Assembly: GCF_030247195.1 (NCBI RefSeq)
Contig: NC_080670.1
Coordinates: 211,098,546-211,162,545 of the forward strand
Source: Topomyia yanbarensis
Taxonomy: Eukaryota; Arthropoda; Insecta; Diptera; Culicidae
Direction: 5' to 3'
DNA: 64,000 bases
Made by a program: the position numbers and the translations under genes. Shown in pieces: positions 20,716 to 33,060 of the stretch. Position 1 is the stretch's first letter. The number at the start of each line of letters is the position of its first letter. The notes below the pieces were generated by a model that saw nothing but the letters and a program-made list of their open reading frames with translations, was not told the origin of the DNA and ran no database searches.

Positions 20716-22445
20716 AAATTTAAACATAAAACATTTTTCTGGACAAGTCTAATGTAGACAAGGAAGCCACCTAGGTCCACATTTTTCATCCTAATACTGA
20801 ACAACATTGATTAAATTATTCGTTTCTTTCTGTAACCGTAATAAAAATTAATCGAAGCAAATCCGACGAACTATCCGGGTGTAGATTTCCAATGTTTTAG
20901 GTTGACATTTTAAAATATTGCAACTCTACCGTAAGCAACATATATGCAAGCACCAATTTGCACGGATAACGACAGGAACTCGAAGATACAGGACCATACT
21001 TTTCCGATACTATTCTCCCAAGATGGTAACAAAATTCAACCTGAGCTCGACTCCAAAATCGAAGCTACACGAAGCGAACACCAGCACCGACACTAAAAAC
21101 AAACAAGCGCGGAGCCGACACAAGAGTGAAAAGTTTCCAGTTCGTGAATAGTTGATGTTGATCTTCTGCTTCTATACACTTCATATATGTGGTGTTTGGC
21201 ACACTTCGTCGTATGCCGGGTAACTAAATAAAAATGTTTGGCTCAGCTGGGTGGCTGATTGGCTTCGGGGATGTACTTTGGCTGACATTTCCGAACAATC
21301 GATTGAACAATGTATGAATTTTTCAGAGCAAACCCAACTAACCGGTGCCGTACGACACTGCGATGGACAATATGCTAATGGTACGAACGTGGAAAGACGA
21401 CGGGGGCCGGTATGTTACCCGAGCGAAAAGTTTCATTGAATGGGTTGGTTTTTCTGTATGTTAAATTGCAATTTTATCGTTTTTTTAATGGTTGGTACAT
21501 AAATTTTCGGAAGTGCTCGGGATTACTTTCCCATTCTTTTTAGAGAACAGTTTCCAGTCGTGCTCGGTGATAAAGTGAATGTTTAGTTTTCATTCTGAAT
21601 AGCCCTCACAAAGTCCGCCCATATTTAAGTAGTCCCAACAATTCCTTTTACAAGGAAAGGGAATATAAATCATATTCTAGTTATTATTTGCAAGTGGTAG
21701 ACCAGTAATAAATCGAACCAACCGAAGCACTCACAAAACCAATTGTAGCTTTTTCTGATCGGGCCACCCAAAGGATTTAGTCGTAAAACTTCCGGACTAA
21801 CTTGAGCCGGAGATAAGAGATCCCGAAGTCACAAGTCACAATCGATGACAGCATCTTTGTTTTATGATGTCGCCTTCTTTGTTGATGGAGGACGTTTCAT
21901 CGTCTTAGTGCTAGGAAGGAAAGGGCCTTGATTTTATGACAGCCGAGTCAGGCTAACTTTTACGATACTTATGAATTGCGGGGGCCTTGCGGTGGTTAGT
22001 GAGACGTTTGGGTGATGGGTTCCGGGACGGGGACCAAAAACACGAATGATGAAGGTTATAATTTATGGCTTTCGGAGCAGCTAAAAGATGGTCACTCATT
22101 TGTAGTCGGTGTCTTTGCTATCGCACCGGTTATTTCCTTCTCCGACTGCTCTGTACATCAATCGAGCGATTTTATCGCGTTCATTTGTCGTCGGTTAGTG
22201 ACTATTTAATGGATCGTTTAATTAGTTTTATGGCAGAACCGGTATTGAATGGCGCTTCTAATGAACCTACTTCGTGTCTTCGTCGGTTTCAAGCACGCAT
22301 AGTAAAAAAGCGGTGTTCAGGTTTGTTTTTTTCGGTCTAGACGTTCCCACTAAGAGAGCCAAATCGCATCTGTTGTCGAAAAAGATATTCCCCAAATTTT
22401 GTCGGTTGCCACAGATTTCGAACATAACAATTTCTACTACGAGCG
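20716..22445. other. Unannotated intergenic DNA
   Basis: No recognised gene. Short open frames around 20,918-21,151, 21,251-21,439 and 22,012-22,340 have no detectable family motif or supporting context. Confidence 0.4.
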
Positions 22446-22451
22446 TAGTCT

Positions 22452-22523
22452 AGATCCGCTGGTGCAGAGGGTAACACCCTTGTCTCGTAAACTAATCGTC
22501 GTATGTTCGAGGTTCAATCATAA
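22452..22523 (+). mobile_element. Degenerate tRNA-like SINE head
   Basis: GATCCGCTGGTGCAGAGGG resembles the start and A box of a tRNA, and GGTTCAATCAT at 22,511-22,521 a decayed B box, with spacing near 50 bp. There is no intact acceptor stem. A chance match is possible. Confidence 0.35.
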
Positions 22524-24105
22524 AACATTCTTAATGACAGTAACCCGCTTTTCGGTCAGGAATCGATTCGAAAAACTGAAACAGAAGACTAAAATTCCTC
22601 AACGGCACTAGTCAAGGTTCTGCTTTCCACATTTGAATATTTTTTGCCACTTGGTCAATAGATAACCACTGAAGCCAGTAACACAACCTGTGAGAGTTAT
22701 AAACGCCATTCCAATCCATCAGCAAGTCAGATGAGACTGAGGACATTTGACCGTTCGAGATGACATCGACAAGGGAGTAGTTAGGTGAGTTATTCTGCCA
22801 TTCACACAGAAAAAAAGGTCTCCAACCGATGGACGAGGAAGGTTTTTTTGGTAGGCGGCTGACATCCGTACAAGTTTAGCAGTAGTTCATTCGGAAGGAT
22901 TTTACGACATCTGTCTGTGGTTGCTGCTCTCCGAAACGCTTACCACAAAATGGAAGGATTATACGGTGCTATGTAACTTATTGGGACATTAAATGAGTTG
23001 GGATGATCTGTTTGAAAATACTTGATGAATAAAAGTGTTATATTGAGATCATTTAATTGCTGCTTGCTATTCCTGTTGACTGAGGCTTAAAAAGAAAAGA
23101 TAACAGGAATAGCAAAAAAGTGAATGAATCAATAGAGTAGAATGGGGTCAAATAGGTATGGGGGTACAATGGGTATAGGGCATTATCTTTGCTATTATAT
23201 TGAAGAGGTCGCTCGTGTTGCGTGAATAAGACAGCTAAGCAACCACATGAGCCGAAATGCACAACTTCCATTCCACAGTCTGGCAACGAAGACATTTCCT
23301 TCCTCGGCGTCATGATTTTTCACATCATTTGCCATTTCCTCATTTTTTTTTTGAATGATGTCAATAGGTTCCATTTATTATGTGTTATTAATTTTGAAAT
23401 AATCAGCATCAATTGAACTTTTTAAATAAAAGTTTGGTCGCTGATTTTCTAGGCGTGTAAATTGTTTTATTTAGCCTCTATACGATTTAAAAAAAACATC
23501 GATAGAACTACCTCCGCCTTACTGGATCTAGCTTGAAAAATATTTAGCCAGATATAAAACACTATTGCCAAAATGTTGCCAGATGTATGAACTTTCCAAC
23601 AAGTGCTTGGCAAAATCAGTGCAAAAACACCATCGCCAAAAAGCTCACGAGCATAATAAAATATAACAGAAATACAATTTAAAAAAAATCCAAAAGAATC
23701 ACAAATGTTGCAAAAATAGCAAGAAATTGCTGCATCTTCGAAGTTTCTTACTATGACCGTTTTGATTGCAAATGCGAGTTACTTTTTAACGTGTTTAAGC
23801 TTTCCTAGAATGTCTGTTCAACCCTTTTAGCTGTCTAGTAGGATAAGAATAATTTGCATGAAAAAAATCTCGCAAGGTACACCTTCCTGCGATGTTCCAA
23901 ATCATGAAAAGATGACACTGTCCAAATTTGAGCGAAATCGGTAAACTCAATCCCCAGAGCTTATAGTTTGTATAAGGTTTTTCGTCCAATTGAAAAGGAA
24001 AACACTCTTTGTTCACAATATTCGCGCTAGAGCTCGTTGTAAACATTAGGACACGGATCCAGAAATGAATTTAATATTTTGAAAATATGGCGATCAAGTT
24101 TGTCG
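22524..24105. other. Unannotated AT-rich DNA
   Basis: No gene recognised. 23,790-24,050 has the style of an old dispersed repeat (TCCAAATTTGAGCGAAATCG) but has no second copy in this window. Confidence 0.4.
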
Positions 24106-24109
24106 TTTA

Positions 24110-24995
24110 CGTTCTGTTCTTTTTTCCTTTGTCGTTATTTTCATTTTTTTCCCTTTCTATCATTTCCTTTTAATTATCTATTTTTCTAAATTATTTTATT
24201 TTCTATTTTCTTCCCACTTTTTTCTTATTCTATCTTTGCTTAATCCTTTAACCATTTTTTTTCCTATTTGGCGTTTTAAATTTCTTTTGGTTTTATTATA
24301 TTGTCTTATTCCACTCTTTAATATTTCTTTTATCTTTCACCATTTTTACTTTTTCGCGTATTCCAATCTTCTTTTTTATTACTGTTTCTTATTATCTTTA
24401 ACCGATTTGTTACTATTTTGCTCTTTATTTTTTGATGTTGACTTTCAATGTTTTTTTTATTTTGATTATAAAGGTTTTATTTAACCGTAGAGTCATTCAC
24501 CCCTGCCTTGCTATTTGTTTCCAATTGCTTTGGATTTGTTCTTCTTTTTTGCATTTAATTATTTTTGCATATACGTTTTTCCCTCCTTCTTCTTAGCTTT
24601 TCACAATTTTGTTTCAAAATTCTGTCTATTTTCAATTTTCTTTCGATTTTTTCCATCATTCACTGTCTTATTCGTCTCTCTTTTCCCCTATTTAAAACTA
24701 TTTTCGATTTTCATTTTTTGTCTTCAATTTTCGTTATTCTTCCGTTTTTAATTTTTGTCATTTCGTACTTTTTCTCTTTTCTTTTTTTTCTTTTTCAGCT
24801 TTCCTTACTTAAATTTTTATTTTTTATTTTTTCGTTTCTGCTTTTTTTCTGCTCACTTTACGGATTGTTTCTTCTTCGCTTTGTTTACTACTTCTACCAC
24901 TACTACTACTCCACTTATTGCACACCTTACATTTATTTTCTTGTGTTTCCTTTTTCAACTATTTTATATTTTGTTTTATCTTTTCTACTTAAACC
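24110..24995. repeat. Pyrimidine-rich (T/C) tract (purines on minus strand)
   Basis: Same character as the 6-20 kb tracts but in opposite orientation: the + strand is T/C-rich with no fixed unit. It ends where dispersed repeat R1 copy C resumes, suggesting the tract lies inside or next to that element. Plus-strand F/L/S-rich open frames are composition artefacts. Confidence 0.85.
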
Positions 24996-24999
24996 AAAT

Positions 25000-25090
25000 T
25001 TTGTAAAACTAATTTTTGCGCTGAACGACCCACTTAAGGAAATTTTATACTAAATAATCGGAAAGAGATATGAGACTATATCTATGGATG
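25000..25090 (+). repeat. Dispersed repeat R1, copy C (3' part)
   Basis: TTTTTGCGCTGAACGACCC, then AAATTTTATACTAAATAATC, GGAAAG and CTATATCTATGGATG match copy A (TTTTGCGCTGGTAGACTCC, AGTAAATAATCAGGAAG) and copy B (TTTATACTAAATAATCAGAA, TGTGTCTATGGAC). Confidence 0.65.
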
Positions 25091-25540
25091 TCTATTACAT
25101 TCTTAGTACACTTTGCACTTATACACAATGGCTCGCAGGCCACGAACTTGATGAGCTACGTGTCGACGGTAAAACACTTGAAACAAAAAAGCATCATACT
25201 TAACTAGCCTAATAAACATTAGTTCAATGTTATCTTCTTGCTAACTTATTTTATCATGTGGATGTGCGTGTTAGGAGGGCGAAAATCCTACGAACGCACG
25301 AATCCCCAGTTTAATTTGGTATGCTTTGTGATGTAGTGGTGGATTAAAGATGACGGGGTTGAGAGGAGGGAGGGGTATGAGGGCTGGATGGGGTGGTGTA
25401 CTCATGGGTGATTTATTGGGATTTTAAAGGGAGGTGGTGAACAGTAGAGGGGTCTGTATACCCCTAACTGCGCCCCTGTTAAAATCCAGAAACCAGTCAA
25501 CAAAAAAATTTGGCTGGGATTAGGTTGACGATTTTCAGAG
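25091..25540. other. Unannotated DNA with a G-rich stretch
   Basis: No gene recognised; 25,340-25,450 is rich in GGG on the + strand (GGGGTTGAGAGGAGGGAGGG). Confidence 0.4.
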
Positions 25541-26014
25541 TGATTGCATAACCTTCCTATATGAGAAAGGCAAAAATGTGCCAAAATCCAAAAAAGTGAA
25601 TCTTGGTCAAATTTCTTTTTCGAGTTTGCATCAAATCTCGACGTTTCATGCACCCCTTAAAGACATTTGGCATCAAAAATAAAAATTCTATTTTAAATTT
25701 TTCCTATAGTTTATATGGCCGCACTCTTAAACCCGTAACTCCGGAACCGGAATTTCGATCGACAGAAAAAAAATCAATAGCAGCCGATGGGAAGGTTGTA
25801 CCTTTCATTCTGAGACTTGAGTTTGGGCAATTCGGTCCAGCCATCTCTGAGAAAAAATGAGTGACATTTTTGACACATTCACACATACATACACCCACAC
25901 ATACATATAGACACACACCCATACAGACTTTTTCCGATCTCGATGAACTGAGTCGAATGGGATATGACACTCGGCCCTCCGAGAATATATCATATATATG
26001 AGAAAGGCAAAAAG
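25541..26014 (+). mobile_element. Mosquito-type retroelement 3' end
   Basis: ATGAGAAAGGCAAAAA lies at both 25,561-25,575 and 25,999-26,014. Between are CGTAACTCCGGAACCGGAAT, TTCGGTCCAGCCATCTCTGA, a CACACATACATACACC stretch and GATGAACTGAGTCGAATGGG, then ATGACACTCGGCCCTCCG. From memory, this order of phrases is an abundant dispersed repeat of culicine mosquitoes. A relative of the 25,629-25,695 part lies at 51,737-51,800. The minus-strand open frames across it are not genes. Confidence 0.7.
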
Positions 26015-26079
26015 AGAAAAAATGTTCCGATTTTGTCTATATCCCCATTCTATCAGCCTAAATTACACAAACGGATAGC

Positions 26080-27115
26080 TGTATTCCAGTGCTCCTTTTT
26101 TATTTTTTTTCTCTGTTATCTTTTTCCTTTACTCATTTTGTTTTCGAATTTTTCTGTTTCAGCCTGTTTTTTTATCCATAGCGCGTTTTTTTTTTAGTTT
26201 TTTGCTTTGTTTATATTTTTCTCTCTTTTCTCTATTATTTAAATTTCTCCTTCTATTTCCTTTCGATATTTTAATTTTTTCGTTTTCTTGTTTATTCTTT
26301 TGTTTTCCCTTTTTCTTCCGGTTTTCTTTTCGTTTACTTCTTTCCCAGTATTCTTTTTTATCTTACTTTTTTCTCGATATATCCTATTCCGTTTTTCATG
26401 TTTCCTTATCTACTTTTCCGTTTTCCTTTTCTTGTCTTTTTGCTTTAAACTTTTGACATTAATGGTTTACTTTCTGTTTTTACTGATTCGTATTTTCTTT
26501 ATTATCGCTCGTTTTTTATTGAATTTCGTCTTTTCTCCTGTATCTGCTTTACTTTTCTTTCTTAAATTTTCTGTTCTCTTTTTCGTTTTTCTTGTTTTCT
26601 TTAATGGTGCTCCATTTCACTTTCCCCATTTTCTTGTTTTCTTTTATTTTATTCTTTCTTCTTCCTCTTGCCTCATTTATCATGTGCTAGATTTTTTTTA
26701 AACATTTTTCTTTTTTATTTATCTTTTAGGTTGCTTATTTTTTACCTTTTTCTAGTTTCTTTTTTGATATATTTTTTCAATAATTTAACATTGCCCTCTT
26801 GTCTTCCTTCTGATTTGTCCTTTCTTTTGCCTCTTTGTTGTCACCCTTTTTGACTTGTACTTTTATAATTTTTTTCCTTTTATCCTCAATTATTTTTTTT
26901 CTTTCAGCGCATTTTCCTTTTGTTTCAATTTTTTTTATTTTGCTTTTTCATTCTCTTCTCCATTTCGTCATTTCCTCTCAATCGATTCAATTTTATTTCT
27001 TTTATATTATTTCTTTCTGTTTCTCATGTATTTTTCCATCTTTGCTTATTCCTTTTTCTATTTTCTTTTTCGTCGTTTTTTTTGCTATTTCCATGATGTT
27101 TTGTGCTATCTCAGT
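26080..27115. repeat. Pyrimidine-rich (T/C) tract (purines on minus strand)
   Basis: About 1 kb of T/C-rich + strand without fixed period, like 24.1-25.0 kb. Long plus-strand open frames are F/L/S-rich and reflect the composition. Confidence 0.85.
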
Positions 27116-27292
27116 TAGTTTCAAATTTCTTCCTTCCGAATTTTCCCAATTTTCGCCATTACTTCAATCCTTGTTCCTTCTACGTGTTGGTTTCGATAAA
27201 TATTCTATGTTTCTCCACAGTGGGAAAGTTTGTTTACACCGTTTTGTGCATAAAGAGCACAATACCTAACTTTATGTGCATGTCGAAAAATC

Positions 27293-27342
27293 TGCGCTTC
27301 GATTTCGTATCATCAGTATTATGGCAGACAAACTTGGCTCCT
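27293..27342 (+). mobile_element. Family H MITE terminal repeat
   Basis: GCGCTTCGATTTCGTATCAT, then CAGTATTATGGCAGACAAAC matches the left terminal repeat of family H (GCGTTTCGATTTCGTCTCAT, CAGAATCTGACACTAAC). The right end was not located. Confidence 0.5.
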
Positions 27343-29328
27343 AGATAATTACCCTGTACTATTTTAAAATTGTTTTAAAAGTGTATTAAAGTGAAAAATG
27401 ACTGAAATGTGATGGATAAATTAACGCTAGGCGTTTTGAACATTATTGAGCGATATTTGAATGGTTCACATATTTTAGGAATTTCATATTGAACCTAGCT
27501 CATCAAGGTGACTGAAATATTACTTTCGAAAAAATGGCATAAATGAAGAATCAAAGTATGCACATTTATGTGACTTGCTTACCAATATATTTGTCGTCTG
27601 CATCACCATAACTGCGGAAGAAAAGAGAAAAACTGAGATTACACATTTGATCATTAGAGATTTACTAGAAATTTATGTTTGCGAAAATATAATAAATATC
27701 TAAATTTTCTCAAGGAAATTCGTATGATGGTTATTTTTCTATTTATAAATTTATAAAGCCCGAATCCCAACAACTTAGAAGCAGTAGTATAGCACTGATT
27801 GTCGCAAGTTTGTCCTACAAAAAAAATCGAAAGTAGCGATAGAAAAATTTGAATTGGCAAACAATTCGTTCTTGCAGATAACGAAAAACTACTTGCGAGT
27901 AACAGAACCGGTTTAAAGTGGAGATGAAGAAGCCAGTTACACAATTTAAAGTTTAACTGGCCAATACTTTCTCGATTTCATCGAGCATCGACGATTGAGC
28001 GGAAAAAAACAACCAGGCTGAAAAAATATACCACGAGTGTTGGATATTATCCGAACAAGCAGCCACCAAATCACGCAAAGTTTCACTCTTCTGACAAACC
28101 AATTACTGTTAATGTAGCCCGTTCTGCTGTTACTTTTCCCTTACAAACCTAGCCAGCCAACAAACCAGCCCAAATCGGTCACAGAATACCCCGGTCCCGG
28201 AGGGCAACACACTACCATGTAGGAACTGATTGAACACGTGCGGCTCGTTTCATTTCGTCGGGACATGACATGCAGCGAAAGCTGACTGGAGGATGCTTTT
28301 CCCCCTCTGCCCCCTTTTCTTTCCTCCGGCAAAATCCGGTTTTGACAGGTTGTGGGACTATTATGCGTAACATTGCACTGAATTTTCCTACACAATGCTT
28401 CCAAGTGAAACCATTATGAATGGGACCGATTCCCCCGCAAATATTTTTCCTTTGTTGAAACATTTAATCTGCGAATTCTTGATAAACCTAAACCCTTGAT
28501 AAGGCAGCTCCTTCAAGTGGTATATTCCTGCCACTTTCTTCCAGCCAGAAAAGATGCTTGAAAATCACCCCTGAAGCCCTGGAGATGTCACCGAGTGAAC
28601 CGACCCTGGGTCCGAGTATTCATGACCTAACAAACCCCCCACACGGCGGAGCAACATCCGAATGGATAGCAAGCAAGCGCCCGCCGGTTAAGGTGGAAGA
28701 GTTCAGGTCCACTCAGGCAAGCTAAAAATAGACTCAAAAGGTACTCCCCGTTTGCCTCGGTACTACTACTACTACCCGGAAGCTATTATTACGGCAGTCC
28801 GCGCGCGCTTTCAAAGTAGGCGACTGTCTTTGTCTATTATTTGAGCAGGACTGCAAAAAGGAAAGAAATAAGGCGGAATGCGTCTCCTATTTCCGGCATG
28901 GACCGGTTGTCGTCGTCGACATCGTCATCAGTGGTGTACAGGAGGATCCTTTTCTTATCTCGAGGCATCGTTTCCGCCATCTGGAATGCTGCTGTTGTCA
29001 TGTGGAGGGAACATAAGACAGGATAAAAATAGAAAAAATAGCAAAAAAATAAAGCACTTTCTAGAGTGCATATCATCTGTTAAAGCTGCTATCGGCTACC
29101 GAATGAATGCGAGAGTCTACATGTCAAGGGATTAGACGGGTGTAACCGGAACCTCGTGGAAGCTCTGGCCATAGCTGAACGGGAAAATACTAGGTTAGCT
29201 TTTGCCAGTGGTGATTTAAGTTTGAAAGGAGAATATGTAGATATATAGCAACGACTGTTAGGGGGAAGGTGTAGGCGACATATGGAAGAAAAAGTATTCT
29301 CAATAAAAGGGAACACCTATTACAAAAC
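27343..29328. other. Mostly unique intergenic DNA
   Basis: Normal-complexity sequence, GC-richer at 28.1-29.0 kb. No exon with convincing coding signature or splice context was identified on either strand. Confidence 0.45.
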
Positions 29329-29604
29329 TAGTTATGCGTTTCGACTTCGACTCATCAGAATGCGACACTAACTTTAACAGATTCAAACTAGCTCAAAAAA
29401 AAGCGGACCATTTGTGTTTCTGAGCAAATGTCTGGTCAAACGTGATGTCCCGCAAGAAAAGGAGTTCTGATTAAGCTAATAAGAATTAATCAAAATGAAG
29501 CGTGGTTCTCTGTTTTTGAAATTAAACTGGCGGTAAGTAAGCCCTGGCACTAAGTTAGTGTCAGATTCTGATGAGACGAAATCGAAACGCAAATTCTATA
29601 ACTA
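29329..29604. mobile_element. Family H MITE, best copy
   Basis: Begins TAGTTATGCGTTTCGACTTC, then GACTCATCAGAATGCGACAC and TAACTT; the inverse of its right end reads TAGTTATAGAATTTGCGTTT, CGATTTCGTCTCATCAGAAT, CTGACACTAACTT. That is roughly 40 bp of shared terminal repeat plus the outer TAGTTAT. Inside, TGATGTCCCGCAAGAAAAGG recalls the hairpin arm of the 2.8-kb copy. Non-autonomous. Confidence 0.88.
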
Positions 29605-31780
29605 ACAAATTTCAAGTTATCTTTGAAAATGAACAGTTTTTAAATTCAAGCGCATGGTGGTGACCATCATTAATTTTCCAAAGTTTGAAAAAAATTGTAT
29701 AACTTTTTACACGTATTCTTAACAAAAGGTTTTTGCGAAAACCCTATAATTCCACTTTGATAATGATAGTATTCCTAAAAGTACAAGCATGGTTAAAAAT
29801 TGTTCCGGAATTTACCAAAAAGCTGTAGCAGTTCGTCTTCCATTCATAAATCTAATAACAGTAAAAAAAAATCAGCATCGATATTACTTTCGCGAACTTA
29901 TCAAACAAAAAGTTCAACCCTAACCCAACCGAGAACCGAATAATCTGCAATCAAATCGCATCAGTTCTCAGTAGTATTACTATCAAACATCCTGACTGTT
30001 CAGCACCATGCAACAGAAGCAAAGTGCTCCAGGGACCAATCCATTTGGATATCGGATTTCTTTAATCTTCTGGAGAGTTTCATCCTCGCAGTCTATTCTA
30101 TCGTTCTCGATTACCAATTCCTATTTCATCACATCTAAAATGCACCATTCCTGGTAGGATGATGAGGATGAATAACATGAAAAAAAACGACAGCCACATG
30201 AAACCTGAAAGACATTCCTTTCATCTTTAATTTCCGACCAAAAATCCATTATACGATGCGTAATGCAGACCTACCCCCTACCCCTCCATACCTTCATGGA
30301 CCAGATACGTAGATACGCTTGAATTTAGATGAGCACATTTTTCGTATCCGCATCGGGGGCGTAATTATGCTCTTTGAATTTCAGATTAGAAATTGAGACA
30401 TTTTGCTAAAATGACATACCATCGGCTAAATATTCAGACCGAATATTTCGCATACGATTCGGATGGATTCGTTTACCTTCCCAGGACCAAGGATCCGAGC
30501 ATGTTTTTGAAGTTAGAAAAAAAGAACAAAGCAATTTATCCACTGGTGGAATGGGTGTCTCGCCGAAAGGGGCCTATTTTAATTTCATCGACTAGCTGAA
30601 ACGTGGGTTTTTCTGATTAAACGTGTCGTGTGAACTGTTTGGAAAACTCGTATCAGAAGGTTCAAAAGGATAGATTCGTGGAATAAAGCAAAACACCACG
30701 AAAAAATATGCGTCGCACAAACAAATATTTAAAATAAGATATTCTATAAAAAAGATGCTACACCTTCCCCCTATCGATTTGGGCAAATATTCCAAACCAA
30801 TTTCATTTGAAGCAAAACGATGTTATACCACCTTTCACAGCCAGTAGCTGTTTAGGGTATATTTAGTACTAAGACAAAAGAAAATCAAATAACCTCTCAA
30901 GTGACAGCGGATTGGTTTGAAAAAGACCCCCTCCCTCTTATATCATGGTTGGAACTGCTCGTTCTACTGATGTCTTTTTCTTGTTTTTTCCTTGGGGTGA
31001 TATGAATATTTTTTGCGAATCTCACCTGTCTGGGTCTGTCACGTTCGCTTTGGGAAATCTTCGCCGCATGGAAAGATTGCGCGAGACTCCTTCGAGAAGA
31101 CGAATGGGGAATGTTTTTTTAAGAGGGTTCAAATTTTACCAGCTGCTGCAAGCTGGTTTTGAAAAGCGGAACCCGAACGGAACGGGTGTTATCGTGAAGC
31201 AATGAATAAAGCAGCATCGACGCATTTGAATAAAGTGTGGAAGTACTGTGGAGAATCGAGCGGAAAATCGATCATTGTTATCAACTTTGGTGCTGTTACT
31301 GTTTTGAACTCAAAGTTTTGAAGTTGTTAAAACTTTTAGACTCATATTAGATTTTAGTTGTTTAAAAGCGTTTGTCATTCAAAGTAATGTATGCTAAATG
31401 AAGGGCGGCACCAAGAGATTTTTCAATTTTTCAACAACGGTGAAGACTCGAGGTACTTATAACGACACTTGCTATCTTAAATATTTTTCCACAGAATGGG
31501 AAACATTTCTTATTTAAACTATAGGAAAGCCAACTTTGCCATGCTGATGTGTATATGTACCTATTTATTGCAAACATATTAGCCCTGGAGATGGAAGGTG
31601 ATAGCTCTAGTATACATCCAACGACTCATTTCAAGATGACTGGCCTTACATACATTCTGAGATCGCCTTCATGTATAAAAGTCCTCGCGCGCATTCACGT
31701 AACAATTCGAAACGTGCAATATATTCTCACTTCCAGAATGAAAAATAACATGAATAACATAAAACGATCTCACCAACGCA
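29605..31780. other. Unannotated intergenic DNA
   Basis: No recognised gene. The open frame 30,393-30,599 has balanced amino-acid composition (includes YFAYDSDGFVYLPRTKDP) but no known motif, no neighbours and no splice evidence. It is noted here, not called. Confidence 0.4.
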
Positions 31781-32049
31781 CAGTGCTTTAAATAGTCGTT
31801 TTCGAGCTTAAAATTAATAGCGTCTAAACCGTTTACTTTATGAGTATAGTTTGTTCGGAGATGTACTTGCCTTTATGATTGCGCATCTATCTACAGAAAT
31901 ATATTGTTCAGTGATTAATTCACCTTTAATTGATATACGGATTTTTTTTCCTGGACTGATTAAAATAGATCCTTCTCCGAATAAAGTATACTCGTTAACG
32001 GTTTAGACGCTATTAATTTTGAGCGCGAAAACAACTTTTTAAAACACTG
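31781..32049. mobile_element. MITE with about 80-bp terminal inverted repeats
   Basis: Left end CAGTGCTTTAAATAGTCG, TTTTCGAGCTTAAAATTAAT, AGCGTCTAAACCGTTTAC. The inverse of the right end gives CAGTGTTTTAAAAAGTTG, TTTTCGCGCTCAAAATTAAT, AGCGTCTAAACCGTTAAC. The element is about 269 bp, so the arms make up over half of it. It starts CAGTG and ends CACTG. No clear target duplication was found. No coding capacity. Confidence 0.88.
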
Positions 32050-32132
32050 TTTAACGTCTGGCTCTTTATCAATTATTTGATGGCATTTCTCCTCTATCAT
32101 CGATCAAAAGCGACGAATCAGTCAGTCATATA

Positions 32133-32144
32133 CAGATGGCGCTG
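32133..32144 (+). promoter_or_regulatory. CAGATGGCGCTG site (insect CTCF-like core)
   Basis: The 12-mer is identical (inverted) at 53,346-53,357, and CAGATGGCGCCG lies at 12,313-12,324. AGATGGCGC resembles the core bound by insect CTCF; binding is not shown. The 53.3-kb copy is inside an insertion, so shared descent in a repeat is also possible. Confidence 0.25.
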
Positions 32145-32335
32145 CAGTCGCCAAGCGGCAAGAACGAGTGTACTTTTTAATGGCTCGAACGACGCACGTG
32201 CTTGTCAAAATTATTAAAAGTTAAGATAGAACCTAAAATTCGTCAAGCTGATGCATGGAACGTCGACAGCCACTAAAACTTATTGAAACGTTATTCATCC
32301 TTCCCTTATTCAGTTCCAACATGTCCGCAATGTAG

Positions 32336-32557
32336 ACACGGGTAGATTACTTTATTGACAAGAACAATGAGCAACATGTTGTGGAGTATCACAAGGTTAA
32401 AGGCAAGTTTCACGTGTATATTGAGGATTATACAGTCGAGGTGCGACTGCATGATGTGGGTTCGTTTACAGATGTTAAAGCAAGGAAAAGATTAATATCG
32501 TTAAACAAGTTTTTTGCTGAAGACTGGACTTGGACTGACAGCACGGAAAATAATTAA
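32336..32557 (+). pseudogene. Broken coding-like remnant, unidentified
   Basis: A 73-codon frame with balanced, coding-like composition (pieces: VDYFIDKNNEQHVVEYHKVK, FHVYIEDYTVEVRLHDVG) runs to a TAA at 32,555. Upstream, ATGTCCGCAATG is cut off by an in-frame TAG at 32,333-32,335. A further broken frame may continue to about 32,740 (KRIVRKLHAIVTADILN). The style suggests a transposable-element protein, perhaps a non-LTR ORF1, but I cannot name the family. Not functional as it stands. Confidence 0.4.
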
Positions 32558-32867
32558 TAGATCTTTGAGCTAGCTGAGCCACACAAACGAATTGTAAGAA
32601 AACTCCATGCAATCGTCACTGCTGATATCTTGAATATTGCTGATTGCTTTGACTAGTTTAGTCAGTTTGCGGATTACACTCGTAAAACCATCTTCTACGT
32701 TTCCTATCATTTTGTTGGCGGTTTTAAAGCGCTGGAGGACGGTATAATGATTTAGCTTTTACTGATGGTTTAGTAAGTACAACTGCTTGGACAACGGTTT
32801 GTGCTTAAATGTCTGAATCATGCAAGTCATCCCGTAGTGTCCGGACTATCTAAAATACTGACACGTG

Positions 32868-33060
32868 GGGGATTGATTGTCGTAAGTACACAACGTGGTC
32901 TGAGAATACACAGATTCAGGTTCGAAGGTAACAAAGGAAGGAACAGCAAATTTCAACAGTATTCTCATCAGTCTAACAACCGTTGAGAATACCTGGCAAA
33001 ATAATTCCTCCATTTATCCTATTTGATGGAGGGAACTTCACCATATTGCGACATACATTT
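32868..33060 (+). repeat. Dispersed repeat R2, copy A
   Basis: GGGGGATTGATTGTCGTAAG, TACACA, AAAGGAAGGAACAGCAAATT, TCAACAGTATTCT and CTCCATTTATCCTATTTGAT align in order with 60,541-60,722 (GGGAGATTGATTTTCATAAG, TGCACA, AAAGGAAGGAATAGGAAATT, TCAACTGCATTTCT, CTCCATTTATCATTCTTAAC). Identity is roughly 70-75% by eye. Confidence 0.7.

Noticed and set aside
24236..27269. Many overlapping plus-strand frames rich in F, L, S and I that resemble membrane proteins
   Set aside because: They come from T/C-rich low-complexity DNA in several frames at once; no conserved motif or stable hydrophobic pattern.
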